The position numbers and the translations under genes were made by a program. From CAZWCX01 sp964632945 (GTDB lineage: Bacteria; Planctomycetota; MHYJ01; WSZJ01; CAZWCX01), in assembly GCA_964632945.1 (NCBI GenBank), contig CAZWCX010000127.1, positions 1 to 19,794 of the forward strand: DNA of 19,794 nt, given 5' to 3'. The notes beneath the pieces were generated by a model. The model did no database searches, was not told the origin of the DNA, and worked only from the letters and a program-made list of their open reading frames with translations. Positions 6,507 to 14,292 of this stretch are shown piece after piece. Position 1 is the stretch's first letter. Each line of letters begins with the position of its first letter.

Positions 6507-7559
6507 ATGCGCGAAGACGACGGTTTCCGGATGGTCGCCACCGGCTACCAGCGTTCCGCCCTGGTCCTGAACCGGGTCTTCAACGCCGTGCTGGCGTGCG
6601 CGCTCATCCTCCTGGGCTCGCCGGTGTTCCTGTTCCTTTCCCTCCTCGTGTGGATCCTGCAGGGACGCCCCATTTTCTACCAGGGGGCACGCCTGGGCCT
6701 GCACAAGAAGCCCTTTACGATGTTCAAGTTCCGCACCCTCCAGCGGAACGCAGAGTCGATCCTCGGAGCGGAACTGCTCACGCAGGGGCATCGGTTGGTC
6801 ACCCCGCTGGGCAAATTCCTGCGGGATACACGCCTCGACGAACTCCCCCAACTGTTCAACATCGTCCTCGGGGACATGGATTTCGTCGGCCCACGCCCGG
6901 AGCGGCCGGCCGTGTACGAGAAGATCTGTCGGCACATCTCCGGCTACGACCGACGCTTCGAGGTCAAACCCGCCTTGATCGGCTTCTCGCAGCTTTTCAC
7001 CCCGCACGGCACGCCGAAGCGGATCCGCACCTTCATCGACAACCGGCTGCTGCGCAAGAAGCAGATCTTCCTGTGGGACGCCTATGTCGTCTTCTGGACC
7101 GGCCTCGTCGTGTTGCGTACGACCCTCCTCAAGCTCGGTTCCATTCTCAAGCACGATTTCTACTATGCGCGGATCTTGCGCCGGTATCGGGAGAAACGCG
7201 ATTTCGACCGCGTCGCTCAAGAGCAGGCGCATGTCCTCTGGCGCTCCTCGCCCGGCGACGGCGAACCCGACATGCGGGGGAGGCTGGTCGACATCAATGA
7301 GGAAGCGTTTCTCCTGCGGTCCGAACAGAAACTGGCCCAACCGCCCCCCGGTCTGTTCGTCCTGGAGACGGAAATCGGCCAGCGCCGCGGCGTCACGCGC
7401 CGCAAGCAGGCGCGCTGCCACGCGACGCTTTTCCGCGAATCGGAACTTCCCGACGGCGCCGGTTTCGAGTACGTATTCCACTACAGCCCGGTTTCCCCGT
7501 TGCACTACTACCTCGTCCACCAATATTTCCTGAAAGAGAGCATCGTCGATCACGAGTGA
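6507..7559 (+). CDS. Initiating sugar phosphate transferase with extra C-terminal domain
   Basis: The product has 350 residues. Residues about 20-205 form a bacterial sugar transferase (WcaJ/PglC catalytic core): one hydrophobic helix (about 28-51), PIFYQGARLGLHKKPFTMFK, KFRTL, TRLDELPQLFNIVLGDMDFV with the catalytic Asp111-Glu112 pair, and VGPRPERP. It should move a hexose-1-phosphate from a UDP-sugar to undecaprenyl phosphate, the first committed step of repeat-unit synthesis, at the inner membrane. The multi-helix N-terminal part of long WcaJ proteins is absent. Instead a C-terminal extension of about 145 residues follows. Its last 100 residues (about 250-345) are beta-rich, with MRGRLVDINEEAFLLRSE, LFVLETEIG, then AGFEYVFHYSPVSPLHYYLV, resembling the layout of a PilZ barrel without its standard motif. 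The start at 6507 has AAGGA six bases upstream. It is followed 42 bases later by the GumC-type gene. Confidence 0.9.
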   Translation: MREDDGFRMVATGYQRSALVLNRVFNAVLACALILLGSPVFLFLSLLVWILQGRPIFYQGARLGLHKKPFTMFKFRTLQRNAESILGAELLTQGHRLVTPLGKFLRDTRLDELPQLFNIVLGDMDFVGPRPERPAVYEKICRHISGYDRRFEVKPALIGFSQLFTPHGTPKRIRTFIDNRLLRKKQIFLWDAYVVFWTGLVVLRTTLLKLGSILKHDFYYARILRRYREKRDFDRVAQEQAHVLWRSSPGDGEPDMRGRLVDINEEAFLLRSEQKLAQPPPGLFVLETEIGQRRGVTRRKQARCHATLFRESELPDGAGFEYVFHYSPVSPLHYYLVHQYFLKESIVDHE

Positions 7560-7566
7560 TCGTCGA
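7543..7566. promoter_or_regulatory. 24-bp dyad spanning the sugar transferase stop codon
   Basis: CGATCAC at 7547-7553 and GTGATCG at 7556-7562 are perfect reverse complements around a two-base centre. Past one T/T mismatch the symmetry continues three more pairs on each side, so 10 of 11 positions pair. The TGA stop at 7557-7559 is inside it and the next start is 36 bases away. It could be a protein-binding operator or an RNA hairpin tuning expression of the GumC-type gene. The function is inference. Confidence 0.4.
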
Positions 7567-7601
7567 CGGCCTCCCGCACTCGTAGACGAAGAAGGCGAAT
7601 C

Positions 7602-8945
7602 ATGCAGAACGAAGACTGGAAGAAGGAACTCGTCGAGACCTTCTTTGCCCACAAGGGCGTCGTGCTGGCGTCCACCATCCTCCTGCTCCTGGGAGCCGCG
7701 GGGATTGCCTTCTACTGGCCGCCCACATTCGCCGCTTCCGGATCGGTCCTGGTGCGCGGCATCTCGGTTCAGGTGAGCCCGCAGGCGCTGGGCTCGGCGG
7801 AACTCAAGAACCTGAACGTCGCCAAGGAGGACATCGCGACGGAGGTCCAGATCCTCTCCTCCCCGGACCTGCTCCGCAAGGTCGTACTCGGGGACGACGG
7901 TCCCATGACCGAGGAGGGGCAAAAGCAGGTCGCCCGCATCCGGTCCAGTCTGCAGACCGAAGTGGTCCCCACGTCGAACGTCATCGCCGTACGGCTCTAC
8001 GATCGCGACCCGGCGTGGGCCGAGAAGACCCTGGACGAAATCCTGCGCCGGTACATCGTCTTCCGCGCCGAGGTATTCCACCCCGTCGGGCAGGAGAGCT
8101 TTCTCAGCACCCGGGCGGACAAATACAAGGCCGAATTGACCAAGGTCGAGGACGACCTGCTGCGTCTTTCGGGAGAATCCTCGGTCACGCTGCCGGAGCG
8201 GGAAATCACGAACAACGTCGATCTGGTCCGGGACCTGAAAAAACAGCTCGGGGAGCTCCGCCTCGAGCACATCCAGCTGGACAGGGAGATCCGCCCCCTG
8301 AAGCAGGCGCTTGCCGAGGATCGCCGGCAGTACTTCGCATTCCTGAATCTGGAGGCGATCGACAGCATCGGCTCACGCCTCAAGGATCTGCAGGTCGAGT
8401 TCTCCCGCCTCGACCGGTCCTTCCAGCCGGACAGCGGGAAACTCCAGGCGGTGAAGTCCAATGTCCAGGGGCTGGCGGACGACCTGCGCTACGAAGTGCA
8501 ACGGGTGCTGGAGACGCGGACCGTGACGCTGGAGGGAAACCTCGCCCGGCAGCAGGAGCTCATGGAGGCCATTCGGGCGATCGAGAAGCGGAACGTCGAG
8601 CTCGACCGCCATGCCACCGAGGTGACTCGGCTCCGGCGCGAAGCCGCGCTGCTCACCTTCTCGTACGACACCTTCAGCAAGCGGGCCGAGGAGGCCCGGA
8701 TCAACTCCGCCATCGCCGCGGCGAATTTCTCAGGGGAGGTAAGCATTCTCAGCGGGGCGAAGAATTCGGCGGCCCTGATCTTCCCGCTCAAGGGGATGAC
8801 GATCGGGATCGGCTTATTCGTCGGGCTGGTGACGGGTTGCAGCCTGGCGCTCCTGCTGGAATTCTTCGATCACACGCTGAAGCGCCCCGGGGATGTGGCA
8901 CGCTTCTCGCAACTTCCGATGATCTGCTCGATCCGGAAGGTCTGA
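7602..8945 (+). CDS. GumC/Wzz-type chain-length determinant (polysaccharide co-polymerase)
   Basis: The product has 447 residues with the family layout: a short cytoplasmic start, a first membrane helix (about 18-38, HKGVVLASTILLLLGAAGIA), a long periplasmic region rich in coiled coil (about 165-370), a second helix (about 398-421, MTIGIGLFVGLVTGCSLALL), and a short cytoplasmic end containing LKRPGDVARFSQLPMICSI. That ending resembles the linker that leads into a fused tyrosine kinase domain, but the protein stops there, so the kinase partner must be the separate protein at 4378-5034. It should set chain length with the polymerase and bridge to the outer-membrane exporter. GAAGAAGG lies six bases before the ATG. 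The gene closes the operon and converges on the HprK-like gene with 15 bases between stops. Confidence 0.9.
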   Translation: MQNEDWKKELVETFFAHKGVVLASTILLLLGAAGIAFYWPPTFAASGSVLVRGISVQVSPQALGSAELKNLNVAKEDIATEVQILSSPDLLRKVVLGDDGPMTEEGQKQVARIRSSLQTEVVPTSNVIAVRLYDRDPAWAEKTLDEILRRYIVFRAEVFHPVGQESFLSTRADKYKAELTKVEDDLLRLSGESSVTLPEREITNNVDLVRDLKKQLGELRLEHIQLDREIRPLKQALAEDRRQYFAFLNLEAIDSIGSRLKDLQVEFSRLDRSFQPDSGKLQAVKSNVQGLADDLRYEVQRVLETRTVTLEGNLARQQELMEAIRAIEKRNVELDRHATEVTRLRREAALLTFSYDTFSKRAEEARINSAIAAANFSGEVSILSGAKNSAALIFPLKGMTIGIGLFVGLVTGCSLALLLEFFDHTLKRPGDVARFSQLPMICSIRKV

Positions 8946-8966
8946 GCCGGCGCCCTCCGCTCAGAC
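8940..8966. terminator. Bidirectional hairpin formed by two converging stop codons
   Basis: GTCTGAGC at 8940-8947 and GCTCAGAC at 8959-8966 are perfect reverse complements around an 11-base loop. The left arm contains the TGA of the GumC-type gene and the right arm the TGA of the HprK-like gene read on the minus strand. An 8-bp stem between convergent genes would act in both directions. No T-run follows on either side, so intrinsic termination is uncertain. Confidence 0.5.
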
Positions 8967-10061
8967 GCTCGGCTGCGAATCCTGGAGCAGACGGGTAAGT
9001 TCCCGCGCCGCCGTCTCCGGATCGCAGGCGGGCGGGATCTCGAGCCGGTAACAGCGCGACGCGGCGAAGTTGCGCGCCGCGATCGGTCCCAGATCGGGGG
9101 CCGCGTCGTCGCGGCAGGAGCGGATCAGCCCCTCGAGGGGGCCCATGCGGTAGAACAGGAGCTCCTGGACGGCGAGGACCTCGCCCAGAATGGCGGGGCG
9201 CTCCTGCGGCCGGCAGGCGAGGGTCGGCGCGGAATTGAGGAGGACGAGGGCGTCCAGCGAGTGCTCCACCTGGAGCGGAACGTCCGGAAAGAGGTCGGTC
9301 GCGTCGACGTTCTCGACGGGATTCGCAATCTTCGCCGCGACCGCGAAGAGAGGTCGAGGCAGGCTCTTGCTGGCCATCCGACCCAACGTGGAGCGGAGTT
9401 TCCTGCGGAATTGGCTCTTGGTGGTGCGGGAGGCACGCGGCAGCAGACCCTCGAGCCAGGGGAGAGCCTCGAGATGATGGTCGGCGAGACCCACGAACGT
9501 CTGGAAGAGATGGCCGCGGCCGCCATGCAGGATGAGTTTGTCGTCCGCCAGGTAGCTCCAGCCCTCCCGCAGGAGGGTGAGGAGAATCTGCGTTTTCTTG
9601 GTCCCGCGCAGGCCGGCCAGGACGATGCCGAACCCGTCGCGGACCGCCGCGGCGCCGTGGAACAGCAGGCCGTCTCTGCGTCGCAGGGCGAGGCTCAGGG
9701 CGTAGAGGGCCATTCCGTACACCCGATTGGCGGAGCGCGGGTGGGGAAGATAGTGCAATTCAATCGGATCGCCGGGCACGAGGATCACGTCGCGTTCGCC
9801 CCGGTGGTGGAAGCCCACGGCCCGGCGGCCACGATGGTGAACGAGATCCATACCGTAGGGCGATTCGACGTTCCAGTCGATTTGCGACTCGACCGCATCC
9901 GCGGCCAGCGGCCCGATCTGGATCTCCGCGTCCCCGGCCGGCGCGGGTCCCTCGACCGCAAAACGGGAAAACCGGCGGCGCAACAACCCGACGACGTCCT
10001 CGCCGGCATCGCGGACGCGCATCCTCACGATGCCCCGGAAATCCCACCAGCTTTCCGTCAT
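8961..10061 (-). CDS. HprK-like P-loop kinase of an exopolysaccharide locus
   Basis: The product has 366 residues. The central part resembles the C-terminal domain of HPr kinase/phosphorylase: LLFHGAAAVRDGFGIVLAG (about 132-150) holding the His135 equivalent, the P-loop GLRGTKKTQ (150-158), then REGWSYLADDKLILH with the Asp173-Asp174 pair. The third glycine of the usual GxxGxGK[ST] loop is Lys155. The N-terminal 120 residues do not resemble the HprK N-domain, and the C-terminal 180 residues are unassigned. Stand-alone HprK-like proteins recur in bacterial polysaccharide and peptide-modification loci, where their substrates are mostly unknown, and no HPr is visible here. The gene lies antisense between two plus-strand units and has its own promoter candidate. 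GAAGG lies eight bases before the ATG at 10061. Whether it phosphorylates a protein, a sugar or nothing cannot be told. Confidence 0.7.
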   Translation of the reverse strand: MTESWWDFRGIVRMRVRDAGEDVVGLLRRRFSRFAVEGPAPAGDAEIQIGPLAADAVESQIDWNVESPYGMDLVHHRGRRAVGFHHRGERDVILVPGDPIELHYLPHPRSANRVYGMALYALSLALRRRDGLLFHGAAAVRDGFGIVLAGLRGTKKTQILLTLLREGWSYLADDKLILHGGRGHLFQTFVGLADHHLEALPWLEGLLPRASRTTKSQFRRKLRSTLGRMASKSLPRPLFAVAAKIANPVENVDATDLFPDVPLQVEHSLDALVLLNSAPTLACRPQERPAILGEVLAVQELLFYRMGPLEGLIRSCRDDAAPDLGPIAARNFAASRCYRLEIPPACDPETAARELTRLLQDSQPSV

Positions 10062-10378
10062 GGACCGGCCTTCGTCTGGTTCGACCGCCGACCGGAATCG
10101 CCGGCGGCATGGCGACGGATGATACCATACCGCGAGGGTGGTGGCCACGAGTGCGAGCCTCGCCCCCGTCCGTTCGCCTCCCCCGCGCCGGGCCGTCGGT
10201 CCGTGCGCCCCGGCGCGACCGCATGCTCCGGGTTCGTCCGCGAGTCCGCCCGCGCAAGACCCGAATCCTGTTGCCGAACCCGATACGTCGGATTCGCCGG
10301 CGCGCGCATCGTTGCTCCCGGAGCGGCGCGGCCCCATTCCGGTCCCCGGACCCCCTGAAGAAAGGCGCGCGACCCGAC
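10062..10378. other. Divergent intergenic region between HprK-like and polymerase genes
   Basis: The 317 bases hold one good leftward promoter candidate (10119-10147). The polymerase-side 230 bases are very GC-rich and show no clear rightward promoter or hairpin. Frames that stay open through it are Arg/Pro-rich and lack ribosome sites, so I read it as non-coding. Confidence 0.6.
10119..10147 (-). promoter_or_regulatory. Candidate extended -10 promoter of the HprK-like gene
   Basis: On the minus strand TATCAT (10124-10119) matches five of six -10 positions and is preceded by TGG, fitting the TGn extended -10. TGGCCA at 10147-10142 lies 17 bases upstream as a four-of-six -35. A start near 10112 would leave a leader of about 50 bases before the ATG at 10061. 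Confidence 0.5.
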
Positions 10379-11815
10379 ATGCCCCCCGTTTCGACCTCCC
10401 CGTCGACCGTGAGTTCCGGCGAGAGCCCGGCTTCCCACTCTCTCCCCGCGATCCCGATTCTCATCTTCGGGATCCTGGCGGCGGCCTCGCTCGCGCTGCT
10501 GGCCAGCCCCTGGTACCGACTCGCCTGGCTGCCGCCGCTCGGACTCATCTTCCTCCTGTTCCTCCACCGGGTCCCCGAGGTGGGCTTCTACCTCATCGTC
10601 TTTCTGATTCCCTTCGGCGGGTTCCGGAAAATCGAAGGCCCGGTGACCATCAACCTGCCCTGGATCATCGCCTTCGTGCTCGTCTTCGTGGTCGCCATCC
10701 ACCTCCTGCCGGGAAAACGCATCCCACCCGGCCTGCGCTCGAATCTCTGGCCCTGGCTCCTCGCGTGGTTCGCCGTCAGCCTGATCTCCACCGCCCTCTC
10801 GAGTTACTTCCGGACCTCCCTGGAGAATGTGGCCCTCCTGGCCGCCGGATTCCTCTTCATCGGCCTCGGAATGATCCTGGTCAAGGCCGAAGCCTTGCGC
10901 GTCACCCTGCCCTGCGTCCTGGTCGGCAGCGTGTCGCTCAGCTCGCTCCTCGCCGTCGTCGGATACTACCTGCACATCCCGTTTCTGGCCGAACGACACG
11001 GCGACATTCTGGTGCGGGGCGTCGGCGGCGCCATCGATCCCAACAACCTCTCGCTCATGGCCCTGTACGTCATTCCGTTCCTCGTCTACGGGATCGTCGC
11101 GATCCGCCGCTGGGGCCTTCGTCTTCTCTGCGCCGCACTCATCCTCGTGAACCTCCTCGCCATCGTCACCACCTACTCCCGCGGCGGAGCGCTCATGCTC
11201 GCCGCTACCGGGCTCCTCCTCCTGTTCGAGTACCGGCACCGCCTCTCGCCGCGGAATGTCGGCCTCATGATTTCGGTGGTCGGCCTCGCTCTGGTCGCCT
11301 TCCTCCTGCTCGTTCCCCAGAGCTATTGGGAGCGGCAGGCCAGCTTGTTCTCCTGGGAGGACACGGCCCTTTCTCGACGCTCGTCCTACGTCGTGGTGGG
11401 TTGGGACGCATCGCTCAACCACCCGGTGCTCGGCTCGGGCCCCGGCACGTTCCGCGATCTCTACGCCGAGTCCGACTTCTCCGCCCGATATGCGAAGGCG
11501 CACTCGACCCGGCGCCGGTTCGCCCACAACACCTACCTCGAGGTCCTGGTCGGCACCGGCCTCCTGGGGCTTTTCCTGTTCGTCGGCGCCCTCATCGCCG
11601 CACTTCGCAACTACTCGTCGGTCGTGCGCCGCCTGCACGCGGCCGGGGACCTCCGCACGGCCGCCCTGGTGCGGAGCTATCGGATCGCCTTCGTGGTGGT
11701 TTCGCTCTACCTCCTCATCTTCAGCGACGTGTACCACAAGCTCCTGCTGGTCTCCCTGGCAGCCTCCCAGGTCGTCCTGCACCTCGCGCCTCCGGCGCAG
11801 GGACGGACGACATGA
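10379..11815 (+). CDS. Wzy / O-antigen ligase family polymerase
   Basis: The product has 478 residues with about ten or more membrane segments. Family marks of the Wzy_C/O-antigen ligase domain are VTTYSRGGALMLA (about 263-275), the periplasmic segment with NHPVLGSGPGTF (347-358), and HNTYLEVLVGTGLLGLFLF (383-401). The family joins lipid-linked glycans; in a locus with its own flippase, chain-length protein and exporter it is most likely the Wzy polymerase, though a ligase role is not excluded. The ATG at 10379 was chosen because the preceding 90 codons in the same frame are Arg/Pro-rich, while the sequence from 10379 opens into a membrane protein. The ribosome site is poor: GAAGAAAGG ends about 15 bases upstream. 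The stop overlaps the next start as ATGA, which suggests translational coupling to the fusion glycosyltransferase. Confidence 0.85.
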   Translation: MPPVSTSPSTVSSGESPASHSLPAIPILIFGILAAASLALLASPWYRLAWLPPLGLIFLLFLHRVPEVGFYLIVFLIPFGGFRKIEGPVTINLPWIIAFVLVFVVAIHLLPGKRIPPGLRSNLWPWLLAWFAVSLISTALSSYFRTSLENVALLAAGFLFIGLGMILVKAEALRVTLPCVLVGSVSLSSLLAVVGYYLHIPFLAERHGDILVRGVGGAIDPNNLSLMALYVIPFLVYGIVAIRRWGLRLLCAALILVNLLAIVTTYSRGGALMLAATGLLLLFEYRHRLSPRNVGLMISVVGLALVAFLLLVPQSYWERQASLFSWEDTALSRRSSYVVVGWDASLNHPVLGSGPGTFRDLYAESDFSARYAKAHSTRRRFAHNTYLEVLVGTGLLGLFLFVGALIAALRNYSSVVRRLHAAGDLRTAALVRSYRIAFVVVSLYLLIFSDVYHKLLLVSLAASQVVLHLAPPAQGRTT

Positions 11816-14292
11816 TCCCGGGGCACGACGGCATCGCGGGATTCGTCTTCCTGATCTCGCTGCTCGTGCCGCTCCTGGTGTTCGCGATTTATCCGGGACT
11901 CCTCTGGATTCTCGCCCGCGCGAGCCGAAGCCGACCGGCCGCCCGGGAGGAACCGCTCCCCTCCGTCGCCCTCATCACGGTCCTGCGCAATGCGGAATCC
12001 CTCGTCGACGCGAAGGTCGGCAACGCCCTCGCGCTCGACTACCCCCGCGAAAAACTCGACGTCGTCGTGCACTCCGACGGGTCCACCGACGGGACCGAGG
12101 GCCGGGCCCGGGCGTGGAGCGATCGCGGCGTGCGCGTCTTCGCCACTCCCGACCACCGCGGCAAAGCCCATGGTCTCAATGCCGCGGTCCGGGAATGCCG
12201 GGCGGACGTCCTGGTCTTCTCCGACGCCGACGCCCTGCTCGAGCCCGACGCCCTGCGCACCCTCGTATGCCCCCTGGCCGACCCCCGGGTCGGCGGCGTG
12301 TGCGGGCGTCGCGTCCTCGCCCACGACGACGGTCCTCTCCGCGAAGCCCAGGACGCCTATCTCGGCTTCGACGCCTGGATCAAGCGGCTCGAAAGCCGCC
12401 GCGGGCGGATCACCTCGAACGACGGCAAGCTCTACGCCGTGCGACGGGACCTGTTCCGCCCCATCGATGCGGGCTCCACCGACGATCTCCACGCGGCCCT
12501 CTCGGTCATCGCCCAGGGCCGGGAATTCGTCTACGAGCCCGGAGCGCGCGCGCGCATCCGACTGCCCTCCCGCGATCCGGGTCACGAGGTGGAGCGACGA
12601 CGACGCATCGTCTCCCGCAGCCTCCGCGGGATCTGGCTCCATCGCGGCCTCCTCAACCCCGTCCGGTTCGGATGGTTCTCGTTCGGTCTCTTCGTCAACA
12701 AGGTCCTCCGACGGATCCTTCCCGTCGCCCTCCTGTCTCTGGCCCTGGCCACGGCCTGGCTGGCGCTCGCCTCCCTTCCCCATCGTTACGGACTCGCGAT
12801 CCTCGCCGCCGGGGCGCTCCTGGCCGGAGCCGACCCCTGGTTCCGGCGTTGGGAGTTCGGCGGCCCCCTCCGGAAGTTGTCCGGCCGCGCGTACTACGCC
12901 ACCCTGGGCTTCTACGGGACCCTCCTGGGAGTGCTCGACTTCCTCCGGGGACGCACCGTCGAGCGGTGGAATCCGAAGAAGGGGGACGGAGCAGCCCTGC
13001 CCGCCCCCCACGCCCCGCTCGCAAGCCACGACCCGAATCCGGCAAGCCCGCCCCTCCGCCCCCCACGCGTCGCCTACCTCATGTCCCGCTTCCCGAAACT
13101 CACCGAGACCTTCGTGCTCTACGAGATCCTGGAGCTCGAACGGATCGGCATACCCGTGGTCGTCTACCCGCTTCTGCGTGGGCGCGAAAACGTGCGCCAT
13201 CCGGACGTCGACCGACTCGCCGCATCGGTTCGTCACCAACCCCTGCTTTCCCCCGCCGTCCTCGCCGCAAACGTCGCGCGGGCCCTGCGCAGCCCCGCGG
13301 TCTACGTGGGGACCGCACTTTCGTGCGTGGCCGGAACCCTGGGAAGCCTGCGGTTCCTGGCCGGCGCCCTCGCCTTCTTCCCCAAGGCGGTCTGGTTCGC
13401 GCAGGAAATGGAACGTGCCGGAATCACGCACATCCACGCCCACTTCGCCCACCACCCGGCACTGGCGGCGTACATCGTTCACCGGCTGACCGGCATCCCC
13501 TTCAGCTTCACGGCCCACGGGTCCGACCTGCACACGGATCAGCGGATGCTCGATCGCAAGATCGAGGCGTCCGCCTTCGCCGCGACCGTCTCCGAGTACA
13601 ACCGGGAATTCATCCGGGAGCGGATCGGCGACCGGTTCGCGGACCGCATGCAGATCGTGCGCTGCGGCGTGGATCCCGATGTATTCGTCCCGCGCGTGGC
13701 GGAGTCCGCTTCCGACCCATTTACCGTCCTGTGCATCGCCGCTCTGCGGGGCGTGAAAGGTCATCGGCATCTCATCGCCGCATGCCGGATCCTGAAGGAT
13801 CGCGATTTCCCGTTCACCTGCCACCTGGTCGGGGACGGGCCCTTGCGCGACGAAATCCGCCAACTCGTGTCGAACGCCGGACTCGACGACCGGATCACGC
13901 TCCATGGGGCGATGCCGCGCGGAGAGGTCCTTCGCCTCCTGGGGCGGGCCAGCGTTCTTGTCCTCCCCAGCGTCATGGACTCTCGCGGTCGTCGAGAGGG
14001 AATCCCGGTCGTGCTCATGGAAGGGATGGCCTGCGGCCTCCCCGTGGTCGCCAGCCGGATCTCCGGAATCCCGGAATTGGTGGAGGACGGGGTGAGCGGG
14101 ATCCTCATTCCCCCCGGCGATGAAGCCGGGATCGCGGACGCGCTGGAGCGACTGGGAAAGGACCCGGAACTGCGACACCGTCTGGGAGCAAGGGGCCGCG
14201 AACGAGTCGTCGCGGAGTATCACGTGCGGACGAACGCGGCGAGGCTTGCCGGCCTGATGTGCAACCACCATGGACCGTCGAGTCCGCGGTGA
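11812..14292 (+). CDS. GT2-GT4 fusion glycosyltransferase
   Basis: A single frame of 826 residues holds two glycosyltransferases. The first (about 1-390) is a membrane GT2: one N-terminal helix (about 8-35), VVVHSDGSTDGTEG, the DXD motif in FSDADAL (Asp138, Asp140), STDDLHAAL (222-230), an Arg-rich ERRRRIVSRSLRG near 261-273, and membrane helices at about 285-340 and 360-378. A Pro-rich linker (about 390-418) follows. The second (about 419-815) is a GT-B family 4 enzyme: RFPKLTETFVLYEI, HIHAHFAHHPALAAY, FTAHGSDLH, RCGVDPDVF, and the donor-site motif EGIPVVLMEGMACGLPVVAS with two spaced glutamates. It probably adds two successive sugars to the repeat unit at the inner membrane. The start is fixed by the ATGA overlap with the polymerase gene. 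Sugars and order of action are unknown. Confidence 0.9.
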   Translation: MIPGHDGIAGFVFLISLLVPLLVFAIYPGLLWILARASRSRPAAREEPLPSVALITVLRNAESLVDAKVGNALALDYPREKLDVVVHSDGSTDGTEGRARAWSDRGVRVFATPDHRGKAHGLNAAVRECRADVLVFSDADALLEPDALRTLVCPLADPRVGGVCGRRVLAHDDGPLREAQDAYLGFDAWIKRLESRRGRITSNDGKLYAVRRDLFRPIDAGSTDDLHAALSVIAQGREFVYEPGARARIRLPSRDPGHEVERRRRIVSRSLRGIWLHRGLLNPVRFGWFSFGLFVNKVLRRILPVALLSLALATAWLALASLPHRYGLAILAAGALLAGADPWFRRWEFGGPLRKLSGRAYYATLGFYGTLLGVLDFLRGRTVERWNPKKGDGAALPAPHAPLASHDPNPASPPLRPPRVAYLMSRFPKLTETFVLYEILELERIGIPVVVYPLLRGRENVRHPDVDRLAASVRHQPLLSPAVLAANVARALRSPAVYVGTALSCVAGTLGSLRFLAGALAFFPKAVWFAQEMERAGITHIHAHFAHHPALAAYIVHRLTGIPFSFTAHGSDLHTDQRMLDRKIEASAFAATVSEYNREFIRERIGDRFADRMQIVRCGVDPDVFVPRVAESASDPFTVLCIAALRGVKGHRHLIAACRILKDRDFPFTCHLVGDGPLRDEIRQLVSNAGLDDRITLHGAMPRGEVLRLLGRASVLVLPSVMDSRGRREGIPVVLMEGMACGLPVVASRISGIPELVEDGVSGILIPPGDEAGIADALERLGKDPELRHRLGARGRERVVAEYHVRTNAARLAGLMCNHHGPSSPR

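Noticed and set aside
4952..8270. Two long minus-strand frames opposite the exporter, sugar transferase and chain-length genes
   Set aside because: Composition is typical of antisense reading of GC-rich genes and there are no recognisable domains. The plus-strand genes have clear motifs and ribosome sites.
10138..11811. Long open frame continuous with the GT2-GT4 fusion, running upstream over the polymerase gene
   Set aside because: Its product is Arg/Pro-rich without domains and lies in another frame of a clear membrane polymerase. The ATGA junction at 11812 gives the true start. It is a high-GC artefact.
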